From contig JADGHL010000012.1 in assembly GCA_019686135.1 (NCBI GenBank), forward strand, positions 1 to 64,000: a DNA stretch of 64,000 bases, read 5' to 3'. Made by a program: the position numbers and the translations under genes. Shown here piece by piece: positions 9,169 through 18,153 of this stretch. This DNA comes from Myxococcaceae bacterium (GTDB taxonomy: Bacteria; Myxococcota; Myxococcia; Myxococcales; Myxococcaceae). The notes below the pieces were generated by a model. The model was not told the DNA's origin. It did no database searches and worked only from the letters and a program-made list of their open reading frames with translations. The stretch's first letter is position 1. Each line of letters starts with the position of its first letter.

Positions 9169-12100
9169 TCAGGGGGTGAAGGCGGTGCTCAGCGCGAACG
9201 TGTAGGAGGACCACGTCAGCTGGGAGAGCGTCTCGTAGGTCCACTGGTTGTAGCTGAACTTCGGCGACCGGCTGCTGACCACCTGGGCGAACAGCGGCGT
9301 GTTCGGCTCATCGTTGCGGAGCTTCTGCACCGCCGCGGGCGGCAGCGTCACGCTGGTCTCCGTGCCGGGCAGGACGATCGACCACAGCGTGACGGGCCCG
9401 AGCAGCGTCAGCTTGAAGATCGACACCTGGGTGATGTCCGGCGTGGGCCCCGGATCCGTGACCCAGGAGACCTTCCCGTTGAAGACGGGCTGGTCTGGAG
9501 GGGGCTCGGTGATTGTGGGGATGGGCAACATCGGACCGATGGTCACCCCGCCCCCCGCGCTGCTGATGTCGCCGGGCTGGCGGCGGAAGAAGATGCTCTG
9601 CGTGCCCATGACGGTGTCCTGGGCGACGTTCATGAACACGAAGTTCGACCCGTCGAGCTGCGGGAAGTTCGGGAAGGCGACCTGCGTGCCGGTGGTTCCG
9701 ATGGAGGAGATGCTCCCCTCACCGCTCGCCCAGTTGTTCGGGTTGGGGATGAACCCCTCGGCGCCGAGATCCAACCACGCGTAGAGGTAGTTCATCGCCG
9801 GCACGCCGCCGGGGCTGATCGGATCCTGGATGGTGACCGGCACGGTCATGTCCAGGTGCATGTCGAGGATGATGTCCTGATTGGTGGCGGGCTGATCCGG
9901 CGTGACGGTGATGCCGCGCTTGATGCCCATGAGGTAGGGCTCGAAGGACTTGGCCTGGTTGTTGGCGATCCCGAGGATCGCGTACACCGCGTGCAGGCCG
10001 CTGTTGGTGGCGAGCAGGTATTCACCGCCATCCTTCACCACCTGCCACTTCTGGCCCGTGCGGTTGGGCGGGTTCGCGAACGGCGCCATGTAGTAGGGCG
10101 AGGGCATCGCCAGGAACACCCGCGCCTCGAGCTTTTCGTTGGGCCCCAGCGGCCGCGGCGCTTTGAAGCCCGTCACGTGCCCCGAGATGATGGACGGCGG
10201 CGGGCCGGGCGGCGGAGGCGCCGGGCTTCCATCCCCGCCGGTCCGCGCGATGAAGACCGTGAGGTTCTCCGCGTTGACGTTGGTGACCGTGGCGGTCTGG
10301 TAGCCCTCCTTGAACACCGTCACCGTCTGCGCCTTCACCAGGGCTGGATCGGAGAAGGTGATCTGCCCGCGCTGGTCGGTGACGCCCTGGTACGGCGTGA
10401 ACGGGTCGGTGCCCAGCATCACCGTGGCCAGCTCCACCGGGAGCCCGTAGGTGGCCTGGGAGGTGTTGTCGAGCACGGTGACGTTCAGCGTCCCGGAGAG
10501 CGGACCGCCGGAGAGCCCGCCGGAGATGCTGCGCGGATCGAAGTAGGCGAAGCCGCCGGGGAGCGGATCGCTCGCGCCGAGGCGCTCCACCTGCACGTCC
10601 ACCGCGCCGATGTCGTCGGCCTTCGGGGTGCGGCAGGTGAGCGTGTGCGCGTCGACGACCTTGATGTCCTTGGCGACGTACTTTCCGAACCGGACGATGG
10701 TGTCTTCGCCGAACCCGGTGCCGAGCACGCTCACCAGCGTCCCGCCGGCGATCGCTCCGCGGTCCGGCTGCACCCGGCCGATGGTCAAGACCTCGTCATA
10801 GGTGAACGCGTCCTTCAGGACCGCCTCGTTCTCCGGGTCCGCGGCCTCGCGCACCCAGACGTCGGTGGGCGCGCCGCCCTGCCCCTTCGGCGTGAGCAGC
10901 GCGATCGACGTCTCCGACGGCGCGCCCTGGACCTCGGCCGCGAGCGCCCCGACGTTGACCTGCGCGTCCGCGGGGATTCCGGTCCCGGTGACGGTGGCCG
11001 CGGTGCCTCCGGTGATTGGCCCGCGCGCCGGAGCGATCGCCGTCAGCTCGATGCGGTACGTGTACCCGTCGGCGAGCGTCTGGGTGTTGGTGCCGTCGGT
11101 GAGGGTGACGTCCGCGAGGCGGGCACCGTTTCGCGGCGGGACGATCACCTGCACTTCGTTCGCGGAGGCGCTGACGATCGACGCCGGCTGCCCGCCGATG
11201 GTGACGGACACGTTGCCGGGATCGAACCCCTCGCCGAAGAGGGTGACGGTGTTGCCGCCGGCCGCGGGCCCCACGTGCGGCGCGACTCCGCCGAGCACGA
11301 ACCCGGCGCCGCCCTCGTAGTAGAAGCCGTCGCGCACGGTCCACTGATCGCGCGTGGTGGTGATGGTGATGGGCACCTTCCCCGCCGCCATCCCCGGGGG
11401 CGTCACCGCGGTAAGCTGGTCGTCGTCGACGACGGTGAACGACGCCGCCTCGACGCCGCCGAACTTCACGCTCATGGTGCCGAAGAACCCGGTGCCAGAG
11501 AGGGTCACCTGCGTGCCGCCGGCCAGGGGTCCGCTGAGCGGCGTCACCGACGAGACGCGCAGGTCCGGGTAGTAGCGGAAGACGTTCCGCAGCACGCCCA
11601 CGCCGTTCTTCGAGAAGACGGTGATGTCCACCGGCCCCGGCGCGGTGGCCCGCGGCGCGACGACGGTCAGCTCCTTGGAGTCGACCACCGTGATCTGCGG
11701 CGCGGAGAGCCCGCCGAAGAGCACCTGCACGTCCGGCGTCAGCCCGCCGCCGGTGACGGTCACCTCGGTCCCGCCGCGCAGCGGCCCCTCCTTCGGGGTG
11801 GCGGTCTTGATGAACAGCTCCTCGAAGTAGGTGAAGCACGCCTCGCAGACGAAGATCCCGTTGGCGTTCTCGACGGTGATGTTGGCCAGCCCGGCCTTGC
11901 CCGGCGGCACCCGCACGTCGAGTGTGCCGTCGTCGATCACCTGGAAGTCCTGGGCCGGGTTGGAGCCGAACTTCACCTGGGTGTTCTTCGTGGCGGCGGT
12001 GGCGCGATCGGCGACGCCACGGAGGAACCCGGATCCGCGCAGCGTGACGCGCACGCCCCCGGTGGTCGGGCCGCGCGGCGGGAGCACCTGGTCGATCTTC

Positions 12101-12309
12101 AGCTCGGGCGGCGGTCCGGCGTCCTGATCTTCGCCGGCGTCGGTGGGCCCGGCGTCCGGGGGCTCGCCCGCATCCGTCCCGGCGTCCTCCACCACGCCCG
12201 CGTCGACCCCCGCGTCCTCACCTGACGGCTGCCCTCCGCAGTTGCAGCCCCCGTACAAGGCGGCGGAGAGCAGCAGCGCACCCAGCACAAGACTCCGGTT
12301 GGCTCGCAT
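9169..12309 (-). CDS. Six IPT/TIG-domain lipoprotein
   Basis: A 1046-residue surface lipoprotein. After the signal peptide (lipobox LYGGC) comes an Asp/Ala-Gly linker (DAGVDAGVVEDAGTDAGE) and six consecutive IPT/TIG immunoglobulin-like domains, each opening with a P-x-x-G-[PA]-x-x-GG motif (for example VLPPRGPTTGG, ATPKEGPLRGG, VTPLSGPLAGG, VAPHVGPAAGG, IAPARGPITGG, VQPDRGAIAGG). The C-terminal ~400 residues look like carboxypeptidase-regulatory-like beta domains. ATG at 12309 was chosen because AGGAG sits 7 nt upstream. TIG domains are typical of adhesion and carbohydrate-contacting proteins; the ligand is unknown. Confidence 0.87.
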   Translation of the reverse strand: MRANRSLVLGALLLSAALYGGCNCGGQPSGEDAGVDAGVVEDAGTDAGEPPDAGPTDAGEDQDAGPPPELKIDQVLPPRGPTTGGVRVTLRGSGFLRGVADRATAATKNTQVKFGSNPAQDFQVIDDGTLDVRVPPGKAGLANITVENANGIFVCEACFTYFEELFIKTATPKEGPLRGGTEVTVTGGGLTPDVQVLFGGLSAPQITVVDSKELTVVAPRATAPGPVDITVFSKNGVGVLRNVFRYYPDLRVSSVTPLSGPLAGGTQVTLSGTGFFGTMSVKFGGVEAASFTVVDDDQLTAVTPPGMAAGKVPITITTTRDQWTVRDGFYYEGGAGFVLGGVAPHVGPAAGGNTVTLFGEGFDPGNVSVTIGGQPASIVSASANEVQVIVPPRNGARLADVTLTDGTNTQTLADGYTYRIELTAIAPARGPITGGTAATVTGTGIPADAQVNVGALAAEVQGAPSETSIALLTPKGQGGAPTDVWVREAADPENEAVLKDAFTYDEVLTIGRVQPDRGAIAGGTLVSVLGTGFGEDTIVRFGKYVAKDIKVVDAHTLTCRTPKADDIGAVDVQVERLGASDPLPGGFAYFDPRSISGGLSGGPLSGTLNVTVLDNTSQATYGLPVELATVMLGTDPFTPYQGVTDQRGQITFSDPALVKAQTVTVFKEGYQTATVTNVNAENLTVFIARTGGDGSPAPPPPGPPPSIISGHVTGFKAPRPLGPNEKLEARVFLAMPSPYYMAPFANPPNRTGQKWQVVKDGGEYLLATNSGLHAVYAILGIANNQAKSFEPYLMGIKRGITVTPDQPATNQDIILDMHLDMTVPVTIQDPISPGGVPAMNYLYAWLDLGAEGFIPNPNNWASGEGSISSIGTTGTQVAFPNFPQLDGSNFVFMNVAQDTVMGTQSIFFRRQPGDISSAGGGVTIGPMLPIPTITEPPPDQPVFNGKVSWVTDPGPTPDITQVSIFKLTLLGPVTLWSIVLPGTETSVTLPPAAVQKLRNDEPNTPLFAQVVSSRSPKFSYNQWTYETLSQLTWSSYTFALSTAFTP

Positions 12310-12332
12310 CGCGTCGCTCCTCATCGGGGCAC

Positions 12333-13808
12333 TCACTGGACCTGCACTTCGATCGTGTACGTGTTGCTGGTGCGCTCGTCCGGCGCATCCACCCTCAAGA
12401 GCACCGTCTTCCCGCCCACGTCCGCCGCGGGCGCGCTGACCGTGGGCGCCTGCGGATCGTCCGAACAGGTCTCGCTGGCGCCGTTCAGAAGGCACAGGCG
12501 CAGAAGGCCCTTGCCCGAGTCGTAGTCGGTCAACGTCGCGGTGACGCCCTTGCCGGCGGGCAGCGCGAGCGAGAAGTGGTCACGGTCCTGCGGGCAGATG
12601 ACACCGTCCACCAGCCCCGAGGAGTTCAGCTCCGTGGGCTGGCCGGGCAGATCGTTCGGCTCCCACGTGTCGTCGTCGCACGGGATGCCACGCGAGAGCA
12701 GGAAGTTCACGTCGTACGGCTGGTATTTGTCGGTGGTGGTGATGACCACGTAGTAGTTGTCCGGCGTGGGCGCCACGTAGCTGGTGAGAAGCTTCCCGGC
12801 CGCCAGCGTCCGGCCACTGGAGTCCTGCACCGCGGTGGTGAAGGTGTTCTCCGCGAACGGGTCCGCCTCCACGTTGACGCCCAGCTGGTCCCCGCGCGAG
12901 AGCGTGAACACGTAGTAATCGACGTCGTTCTGACAGAGCGTGAGCCCGGTGAACAGGCCCGGCGTCAGCGACTTCGCCTGGGAGACGTCATCGTCCGGCT
13001 CGAAGCGGTCCGGCTGGCAGTCGCGCGGGACGCACTTGCCGGTGCCCACGTTGCAGCGCTCGTCCGGCGCGCAGTTCTCGTCGGAGACGCACGGCGGCGG
13101 CTTCTCCACGCACTGGCCGGTCTGCTGGTAGCAGACCAACGGCACCTTGCAGTCGCGGTCCTGGTAGCAGCGCGCCTTCGCCACGCAGCGGCCCGCGGGA
13201 TCGCACAGAAGCCCGAGGCCGCACTCCTCGTTGGAGGCGCACTGCACGCAGTGCTCGTCGACGCACTTCTCGCCGCCCGCGCAGACCTGCGCCGCGGTCT
13301 CCGGGGTGCACTTCGGCACGCACGAGTGCAGCCCGACGTTGCACACCTCCAGCGCGCTGCAGTCGAAGTCGCTCGTGCAGCCGAGATCCTCTTCGCAGAC
13401 CAAGTTCACCGTGTTGCAGCGTTCGTGCTGCAGGCACTCCTCGTTGGTGCCGTTGGGGCACAGCCGCACCTGGTCCTCGGGCGTGCAGAGGCCCTGCATG
13501 CACCACTGGCCGGCGGTGCAGTCCGAGTTCGTCTCGCACTCGGTGCCCCAGCCCTCGCGCAGCTCGCAGCGCTGCGTCCCCGCGTCGGCGTCGATCCGGC
13601 ACTCCTCCTTCAGCCGGCACTCGCCAGAGGACTCGCAGTCCGCGCAGCGGTGATCGGTGGTGCAGATCTGCCCGGGGATCTGGCAGTCCTCGCGCACCTC
13701 GCAGTGGAGCGGGTCGACGCCGCCGTCTTCGTTGGACGGTCCGGAGCTGGGACAGCCGGCGAGCGCCGCGGCCAGAAGCAGTGGAGGGATGAAGAGCGCG
13801 CGGGTCAT
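12333..13808 (-). CDS. Cys-rich lipoprotein with two pre-peptidase (PPC)-like domains
   Basis: A 491-residue lipoprotein (ALAGC lipobox). Residues ~30-260 form a Cys-rich repeat region similar to that of the last gene of this cluster (CETNSDCTAGQWCMQG-type units). Residues ~270-490 hold two bacterial pre-peptidase C-terminal-like beta domains, marked by DRFEPDDDVSQAKSLTPG...DVDYYVFTL and DTWEPNDLPGQPTEL...DRDHFSLALPAG. Its ATG overlaps the stop of the upstream gene (ATGA), so the two are translationally coupled. Such PPC domains usually accompany secreted proteases, but no protease domain is present; a structural or binding role is likely. Confidence 0.85.
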   Translation of the reverse strand: MTRALFIPPLLLAAALAGCPSSGPSNEDGGVDPLHCEVREDCQIPGQICTTDHRCADCESSGECRLKEECRIDADAGTQRCELREGWGTECETNSDCTAGQWCMQGLCTPEDQVRLCPNGTNEECLQHERCNTVNLVCEEDLGCTSDFDCSALEVCNVGLHSCVPKCTPETAAQVCAGGEKCVDEHCVQCASNEECGLGLLCDPAGRCVAKARCYQDRDCKVPLVCYQQTGQCVEKPPPCVSDENCAPDERCNVGTGKCVPRDCQPDRFEPDDDVSQAKSLTPGLFTGLTLCQNDVDYYVFTLSRGDQLGVNVEADPFAENTFTTAVQDSSGRTLAAGKLLTSYVAPTPDNYYVVITTTDKYQPYDVNFLLSRGIPCDDDTWEPNDLPGQPTELNSSGLVDGVICPQDRDHFSLALPAGKGVTATLTDYDSGKGLLRLCLLNGASETCSDDPQAPTVSAPAADVGGKTVLLRVDAPDERTSNTYTIEVQVQ

Positions 13809-15274
13809 TGCAGGGGTTTGATCTTTCCGCTCGGCCAATCGATGTCAGCGACGCCGAAGACCTCGCCTTTCTCGTTGAGGGTGAAGGTCTTCTCGTACTG
13901 GACCTTGCCGTACTCGTAGATGCGGACGGTGACCGCGCTCGCCGGATTGGCCGCGCCGTGGTCGTGGGCGAACTCGGCGAACACGCGGTAGGTCTTGTTC
14001 TCCGGCGGGTTCACGTAGCCGATGACCTCGGGCCCGTAGCCGGTGAGGGCGTCGCGGATCAACGTCGGATCGTCGGTGGGGTCACCCTGGACGCCCCAGT
14101 CGGGGTTGGGGTTCTGGTAGAAGCAGTCGCCCGGGATCGTCCCGAAGGTCACCGACGGATCCTCCAGAAGGTGGAGGTCGATGTCGGTGACGGTGTTGTC
14201 CCAGAACATCTCCACCAGGAGCTTCTCCGCCGGCGCGGCGACGATGCTCGCACGGGCCGGGGTGAGGCTCGTGGCGCCGGCGGCGTCGGTGACCTCGAGC
14301 TCCACCACGTACTCGCCGGGGAGCTTCGGATCGAGCGTCATGGTGGTGACCGGCTGTTCGGGGCCGGCGATGGTGGTCATGGCGCCCAGCGGCTTCGAGC
14401 GCAGCACCCAATGGTAGCTGAGCGGCACGTCGCCGTCCGGATCCGTCGACGCCGATCCGTCGAGGGTCACCTCCATCCCCGGCGCGCCCACGCCGAGGTC
14501 GGCGATGACCGGAATCGGCGCGCGGTTGACCGTGCCGGTGATCGCCACCGTCTTCTCGCGCTGGTCGGGGTCGGTGCCGCGGATGCGCACGACGGCGTTG
14601 TTCACGTCCGGCGCGCCCGGCTCCACGGTGTAGCGGACGGTGACCTTGATCTCCCCCGGCAGCCCGTTCTCCTTCCGGTGCGGCACGGTGGCGGGCGTGG
14701 TCACCGAACCGAGGAACTGGAACGCGGGCGAGCTGCCCTCGGCGAAGGCGATCTCCTCGAGGATCAGATCGGCGGTCCCGGTGGAGCGAACGGTGATCGC
14801 CTGCACCGCGGCGTCACCCTCGGCCACGCGGCCGAAGTCGATCGCATCCGGTTCGACCTCCATGACCGCCCGCGTGCTGCCCTTGCCGACGAGGTGCACG
14901 TCCACGAGCGGCGATTCCGGATCGTCCGTAGCCAGGGTGAGCGTGGCCGAGTAGTCCTGTTCGGCGGGCGGGCGGAAGACCACGTCGATCGGCGCGGACT
15001 CGCTGGCGCCGAGCTCGTCCGGGTGACTGACGATTTCGAAGGGGACGTTGTCCTCCCTCAGGGTGACGCTGAACACCTTGAGGCTGGCTCTGCCCACGTT
15101 GAGCACGTCAATCCCGAGGTGCTTCTCGTTGAGCACGGGCACCGGACCGAAGTCGGCGGTGTCCGGCGGCGGCACGAGCTGGGGCTGGACCTGGCTGGTC
15201 TGGTCCGGACCACAGGCGGCGAAGGCGCCCGCGAGCGCCGAGGCGAACAGCAGTGCACGGCTCACGCGGAACAT
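13805..15274 (-). CDS. ASH/choice-of-anchor, PKD-like and YfaP-like lipoprotein
   Basis: A 489-residue lipoprotein (FAACG lipobox). The N-terminal part has two ASH-type (SPD-2/Hydin) beta domains, recognised by DFGPVPVLNEKHLGIDVLN and IDFGRVAEGDAAVQAITVRS. A PKD-like domain follows (LDGSASTDPDGDVPLSYHW). The C-terminus (about 390-489) has the MFWDNTVTDIDLHLLEDP signature and YRVFAEF of the YfaP/DUF2135-like fold. ATG was chosen because it shares bases with the upstream stop (TGATG) and follows GGAAGGG. All domains are extracellular beta-sandwiches, fitting an adhesion or scaffold role. Confidence 0.84.
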   Translation of the reverse strand: MFRVSRALLFASALAGAFAACGPDQTSQVQPQLVPPPDTADFGPVPVLNEKHLGIDVLNVGRASLKVFSVTLREDNVPFEIVSHPDELGASESAPIDVVFRPPAEQDYSATLTLATDDPESPLVDVHLVGKGSTRAVMEVEPDAIDFGRVAEGDAAVQAITVRSTGTADLILEEIAFAEGSSPAFQFLGSVTTPATVPHRKENGLPGEIKVTVRYTVEPGAPDVNNAVVRIRGTDPDQREKTVAITGTVNRAPIPVIADLGVGAPGMEVTLDGSASTDPDGDVPLSYHWVLRSKPLGAMTTIAGPEQPVTTMTLDPKLPGEYVVELEVTDAAGATSLTPARASIVAAPAEKLLVEMFWDNTVTDIDLHLLEDPSVTFGTIPGDCFYQNPNPDWGVQGDPTDDPTLIRDALTGYGPEVIGYVNPPENKTYRVFAEFAHDHGAANPASAVTVRIYEYGKVQYEKTFTLNEKGEVFGVADIDWPSGKIKPLQ

Positions 15275-16395
15275 CACGGTCCCTTCCCTTCTTCGTAGTA
15301 CTCGACGTCGATCTGCGCGTTGAGGCCGGGGACGGATTCGCCGGCGAAGAAGATGACGTTGGTCTCCGGCTCGTACTGCCAGCCGTCCGGCCCGCCCTGC
15401 TTCGGGGTGCACACCAGCGCGAGCGCATCCGGCGCCACGTCGTCGCCGCACGCACTGTCGTCCACCGACTGGCAGGCGCGGGTGAAGTCCGAGGGCGCGT
15501 TGCAGGGATAGGTGAGCGTGACCTTCAGCGTCTCGACGTTCGGCTTACGGGTGAGCGCGAACTTGCGCTTCAGGCCCACCGCGTTGTTGGCGAGCTTGCG
15601 CAGCGTGACCGAGAAGTTGCTGTCGCAGATGCTACCGATCTCCCCGCTGGTGCGTTCGGTGAGCGCGATGTAGCGCGACCCGTAGGTAGCGTTGCAGGTG
15701 TTGTCCTTCGGCCCGACGATGGCCGCGGCGTTGACGGTCCCGTCATTGCCGATGCCGTTGGCGATCTCGTAGGCGCGCCAGTAGTAGAGGACGTCGTAGT
15801 CGCTCTTGTCCTCTTCGTCGGAGACGAAGATCAGATAGAGGTAGGCGTCCGGGCGGAGGAAGTCGATCGGCGTCTTCTCCGGGCAGTCCTGGATGCACGC
15901 CGCGTCCGAACCGCACTTCGTCTTGCACAGCTCGATCGCCTCCAGCTTCGGCTGGTTGATCTGCTGCTGACGCTCCAGCGCCATCAACGCCGCTTCGAGC
16001 CCGCGCTCGTTGGGGCTGCCGTTGATGCCGACCTTGATGTTGGAGGCGAACGCCGCCTCCACGTTGCCGGTCTGGGGCGTGAGGATCTTCGGGTTGCCGC
16101 GGAACTGCCCCTTGTCCTTGAAGGTGTCGGTGGTCGTGACGGCGATCCGGTAATCAATGCTCCCACGCGTGAACAGGTTGATGAACGCGCCGAAGTTCTT
16201 CGCCAGGTTCTCCTGCTCGTCCGCCATCGACCCGGAGTTGTCGACCACCCAGAGCACGTCGACCTTCGTGGCGGACTGCTGCGAGAAGGTGTCGACGAAG
16301 ACGTCCGGCGGACGGGTCTTCACAACCCGGTCGTCGGGGCAACCCGCAAGGAGGATCACGAGGACGACGCCGATGGGGGGAAGGGCGCGGCGCAT
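15274..16395 (-). CDS. VWA-domain lipoprotein (first gene of surface operon)
   Basis: A 373-residue lipoprotein (lipobox LLAGC) with a von Willebrand factor A domain. The MIDAS metal site is intact in VDVLWVVDNSGSMADEQ (DxSxS). Several Cys (LCKTKCGSDAACIQDC, NTCNATYG, YPCNAPSDFTRACQSVD) suggest disulfides in the mature part. VWA domains bind proteins through a divalent metal. It heads a five-gene minus-strand cluster with overlaps of 1 to 4 bp and short gaps, and the HAD gene diverges 257 bp away, so the promoter should lie in 16396-16652. No convincing promoter box was seen there. Confidence 0.88.
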   Translation of the reverse strand: MRRALPPIGVVLVILLAGCPDDRVVKTRPPDVFVDTFSQQSATKVDVLWVVDNSGSMADEQENLAKNFGAFINLFTRGSIDYRIAVTTTDTFKDKGQFRGNPKILTPQTGNVEAAFASNIKVGINGSPNERGLEAALMALERQQQINQPKLEAIELCKTKCGSDAACIQDCPEKTPIDFLRPDAYLYLIFVSDEEDKSDYDVLYYWRAYEIANGIGNDGTVNAAAIVGPKDNTCNATYGSRYIALTERTSGEIGSICDSNFSVTLRKLANNAVGLKRKFALTRKPNVETLKVTLTYPCNAPSDFTRACQSVDDSACGDDVAPDALALVCTPKQGGPDGWQYEPETNVIFFAGESVPGLNAQIDVEYYEEGKGP

Positions 16396-16652
16396 GGTTC
16401 GGAACGGTAGATCAACAGCCGGGCCAGAGGCAGCGCTGGGGAAGCCGGCCGGCCGATGCTCCCTCCTACATGACAGCTCTGCCAGTACCTGATGGGAACC
16501 TGTCGGAAGCTTCATGGCTGCCGCCTTGCAGGGCGCGGTGTGCAGCGGGAGGCGGAGAGGGTGGTGCTCGAGGCCTGCCCGGTCAACTCCGGCCCCCGGT
16601 GCAGCGCTCCGATGGCGGCGGCCCACGGGGGCATTCGTGGTATTCCGGTCGC

Positions 16653-17537
16653 GTGCCGATCCGCCTCGTCGTCACCGACATGGACAACACGCTGTATTCG
16701 TGGGTGAACTACATCGTCCCCGCGGTCGAGGCGATGGTCGAGGCGGTGGTGCAGGCCACCGGCTTCCCGAAAATCAAGGTCATCCAGTCGCTCAAGGCCG
16801 TCTACGAGAAGTACGAATCCAACGAGTATCCGTTCGCGCTGCAGGAGAGCTCGCTCTTCAAGGAGTTCCCCGAGTTCGGCAGCTTCGACAAGCTGGTCAT
16901 CCAGCCTGCGCAGGCGGCCTTCGCCACCGCGCGCCGGCGCTACCTCGAGCCGTTCCCGGGCGTGATGGAGACCCTGGTGGAGCTCCGGCGCCGCGGCATC
17001 CCAGTGGTGGCGCTCACCGACGCGCCGCGGAACCCCGCCGAACAGCGCGCGCGGCGGATGGAGCTCGATCAGCACCTCGCCGCGCTGTACACGCTGCCCG
17101 GCTTCGTGTTCCCCACCAACGAGGCGGGTGAAACGCTGGTCTCGAAGACCATTCAGGCGCGCGAGCGCGAGGGCCGTTACCGCGCCAAGTGCCCGGTGGT
17201 GGAGCTGCCGCGCGAGTTCGAGAAGCCGAACGAACAGGGCTACCTGCGGATCTGCGCGGACTTCAAGGTCGACCCGCGCGACACGCTGTTTGTCGGCGAC
17301 TCACTCAAGAAGGACATCGCGGTGGCGAAGAAGGTCGGCGCCATAGACGCCTTCGCCGAGTACGGGACCTACTACTCGCGCGAGTACCGCGAGCGCCTCG
17401 ACATCGTCTCCGCCGACTCCATCACCCGCCGCCACGCGGCGTCAGTCACCGAGGGCGAGACCCACGTGCCACAGGCGGCGACGCACCACCTATCGAATTT
17501 CAGTCAGGTGCTGCGGATCGTCGACGCGAGTCGGTAA
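16653..17537 (+). CDS. HAD-superfamily hydrolase
   Basis: A 294-residue haloacid-dehalogenase-type phosphatase. Motif I is DMDNTLYS (nucleophile and acid/base Asp), motif II VVALTDAP, a conserved Lys follows in EKPNEQGYL, and motif IV is DTLFVGDSLKKDI. A helical cap lies between motifs I and II (about residues 20-110). The GTG start gives an N-terminus MPIRLVVTDMDN typical of the family; upstream residues in frame are not conserved-looking. Substrate is unknown; a small phosphorylated metabolite is usual. A CGTCTNC heptamer array begins 2 nt after the stop. Confidence 0.85.
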   Translation: MPIRLVVTDMDNTLYSWVNYIVPAVEAMVEAVVQATGFPKIKVIQSLKAVYEKYESNEYPFALQESSLFKEFPEFGSFDKLVIQPAQAAFATARRRYLEPFPGVMETLVELRRRGIPVVALTDAPRNPAEQRARRMELDQHLAALYTLPGFVFPTNEAGETLVSKTIQAREREGRYRAKCPVVELPREFEKPNEQGYLRICADFKVDPRDTLFVGDSLKKDIAVAKKVGAIDAFAEYGTYYSREYRERLDIVSADSITRRHAASVTEGETHVPQAATHHLSNFSQVLRIVDASR

Positions 17538-17538
17538 C

Positions 17539-17580
17539 GGTCTGCCGTCTACCGTGTTCCGTCTACTTTTGGCCGTCTGC
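17539..17580 (+). repeat. CGTCTNC heptamer array 1
   Basis: Imperfect 7-bp units GGTCTGC, CGTCTAC, CGTGTTC, CGTCTAC, TTTTGGC, CGTCTGC run in phase directly after the HAD hydrolase stop codon. The same heptamer array sits after the stop codons at 19722 and 62961, so position as well as sequence is shared. Confidence 0.7.
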
Positions 17581-17640
17581 GGCTTGACGCTCCGGGACCC
17601 GGCTGCGATGAGGGGCGCGGACCTGCCGAGGAGCTCCCCG

Positions 17641-18108
17641 ATGGCCACGCCCCAGAAGATTACGCCCTTCCTCTGGTTCAACGATCAGGCCGAGGAGGCG
17701 GCGAAGTTCTACGTCACGCTCTTCGACGACTCGAAGATCCTCTCGGTGATGCCCGGCCCCCAGGGCAAGGCGATGGGCGTGCAGTTCCAGCTCGCCGGCA
17801 TCGTCTTCCAGGCGCTCAACGGCGGACCCGCCCACCAGCTCAACGAGGCCTTCTCGCTCTTCGTCACCTGCGAGGATCAACAGGAGGTGGATTCGCTCTG
17901 GGCCCGGCTCACCGCGAACGGCGGTCAGGAGTCGCGCTGCGGCTGGCTCAAGGATCGCTTCGGACTCTCCTGGCAGATCGTCCCGCGGCGCTTCATGGAG
18001 CTGGTGGGCGATCCCGACCGCACGAAGGCGGGCCGGGTGATGGAGGCGATGCTGAAGATGACGAAGTTCGACATCGCCGCGCTGGAGCGGGCGTACGCGG
18101 GCACCTGA
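17641..18108 (+). CDS. PhnB-like VOC-superfamily protein
   Basis: A 155-residue protein of the 3-demethylubiquinone-9 3-methyltransferase-like/PhnB branch of the glyoxalase (VOC) fold. Diagnostic stretches are TPFLWFNDQAEEAAKFYVTLF at the start, FQLAGIVFQALNGGP, and GWLKDRFGLSWQIVPRRF. ATG follows GAGGAG by 9 nt. Despite the family name, most members are uncharacterised, and no methyltransferase SAM site is present. It stands alone between the HAD and PHP genes on the same strand. Confidence 0.85.
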   Translation: MATPQKITPFLWFNDQAEEAAKFYVTLFDDSKILSVMPGPQGKAMGVQFQLAGIVFQALNGGPAHQLNEAFSLFVTCEDQQEVDSLWARLTANGGQESRCGWLKDRFGLSWQIVPRRFMELVGDPDRTKAGRVMEAMLKMTKFDIAALERAYAGT

Positions 18109-18153
18109 CGCGCGCGCCTTGGAGCCACTCACGCACCGGGGCACACTCGCCTC

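Noticed and set aside
8440-12225. A 1261-codon plus-strand frame opposite the TIG and Cys-rich genes
   Set aside because: Composition is Arg/His/Val-rich without domains; it mirrors the codons of the strong minus-strand genes.
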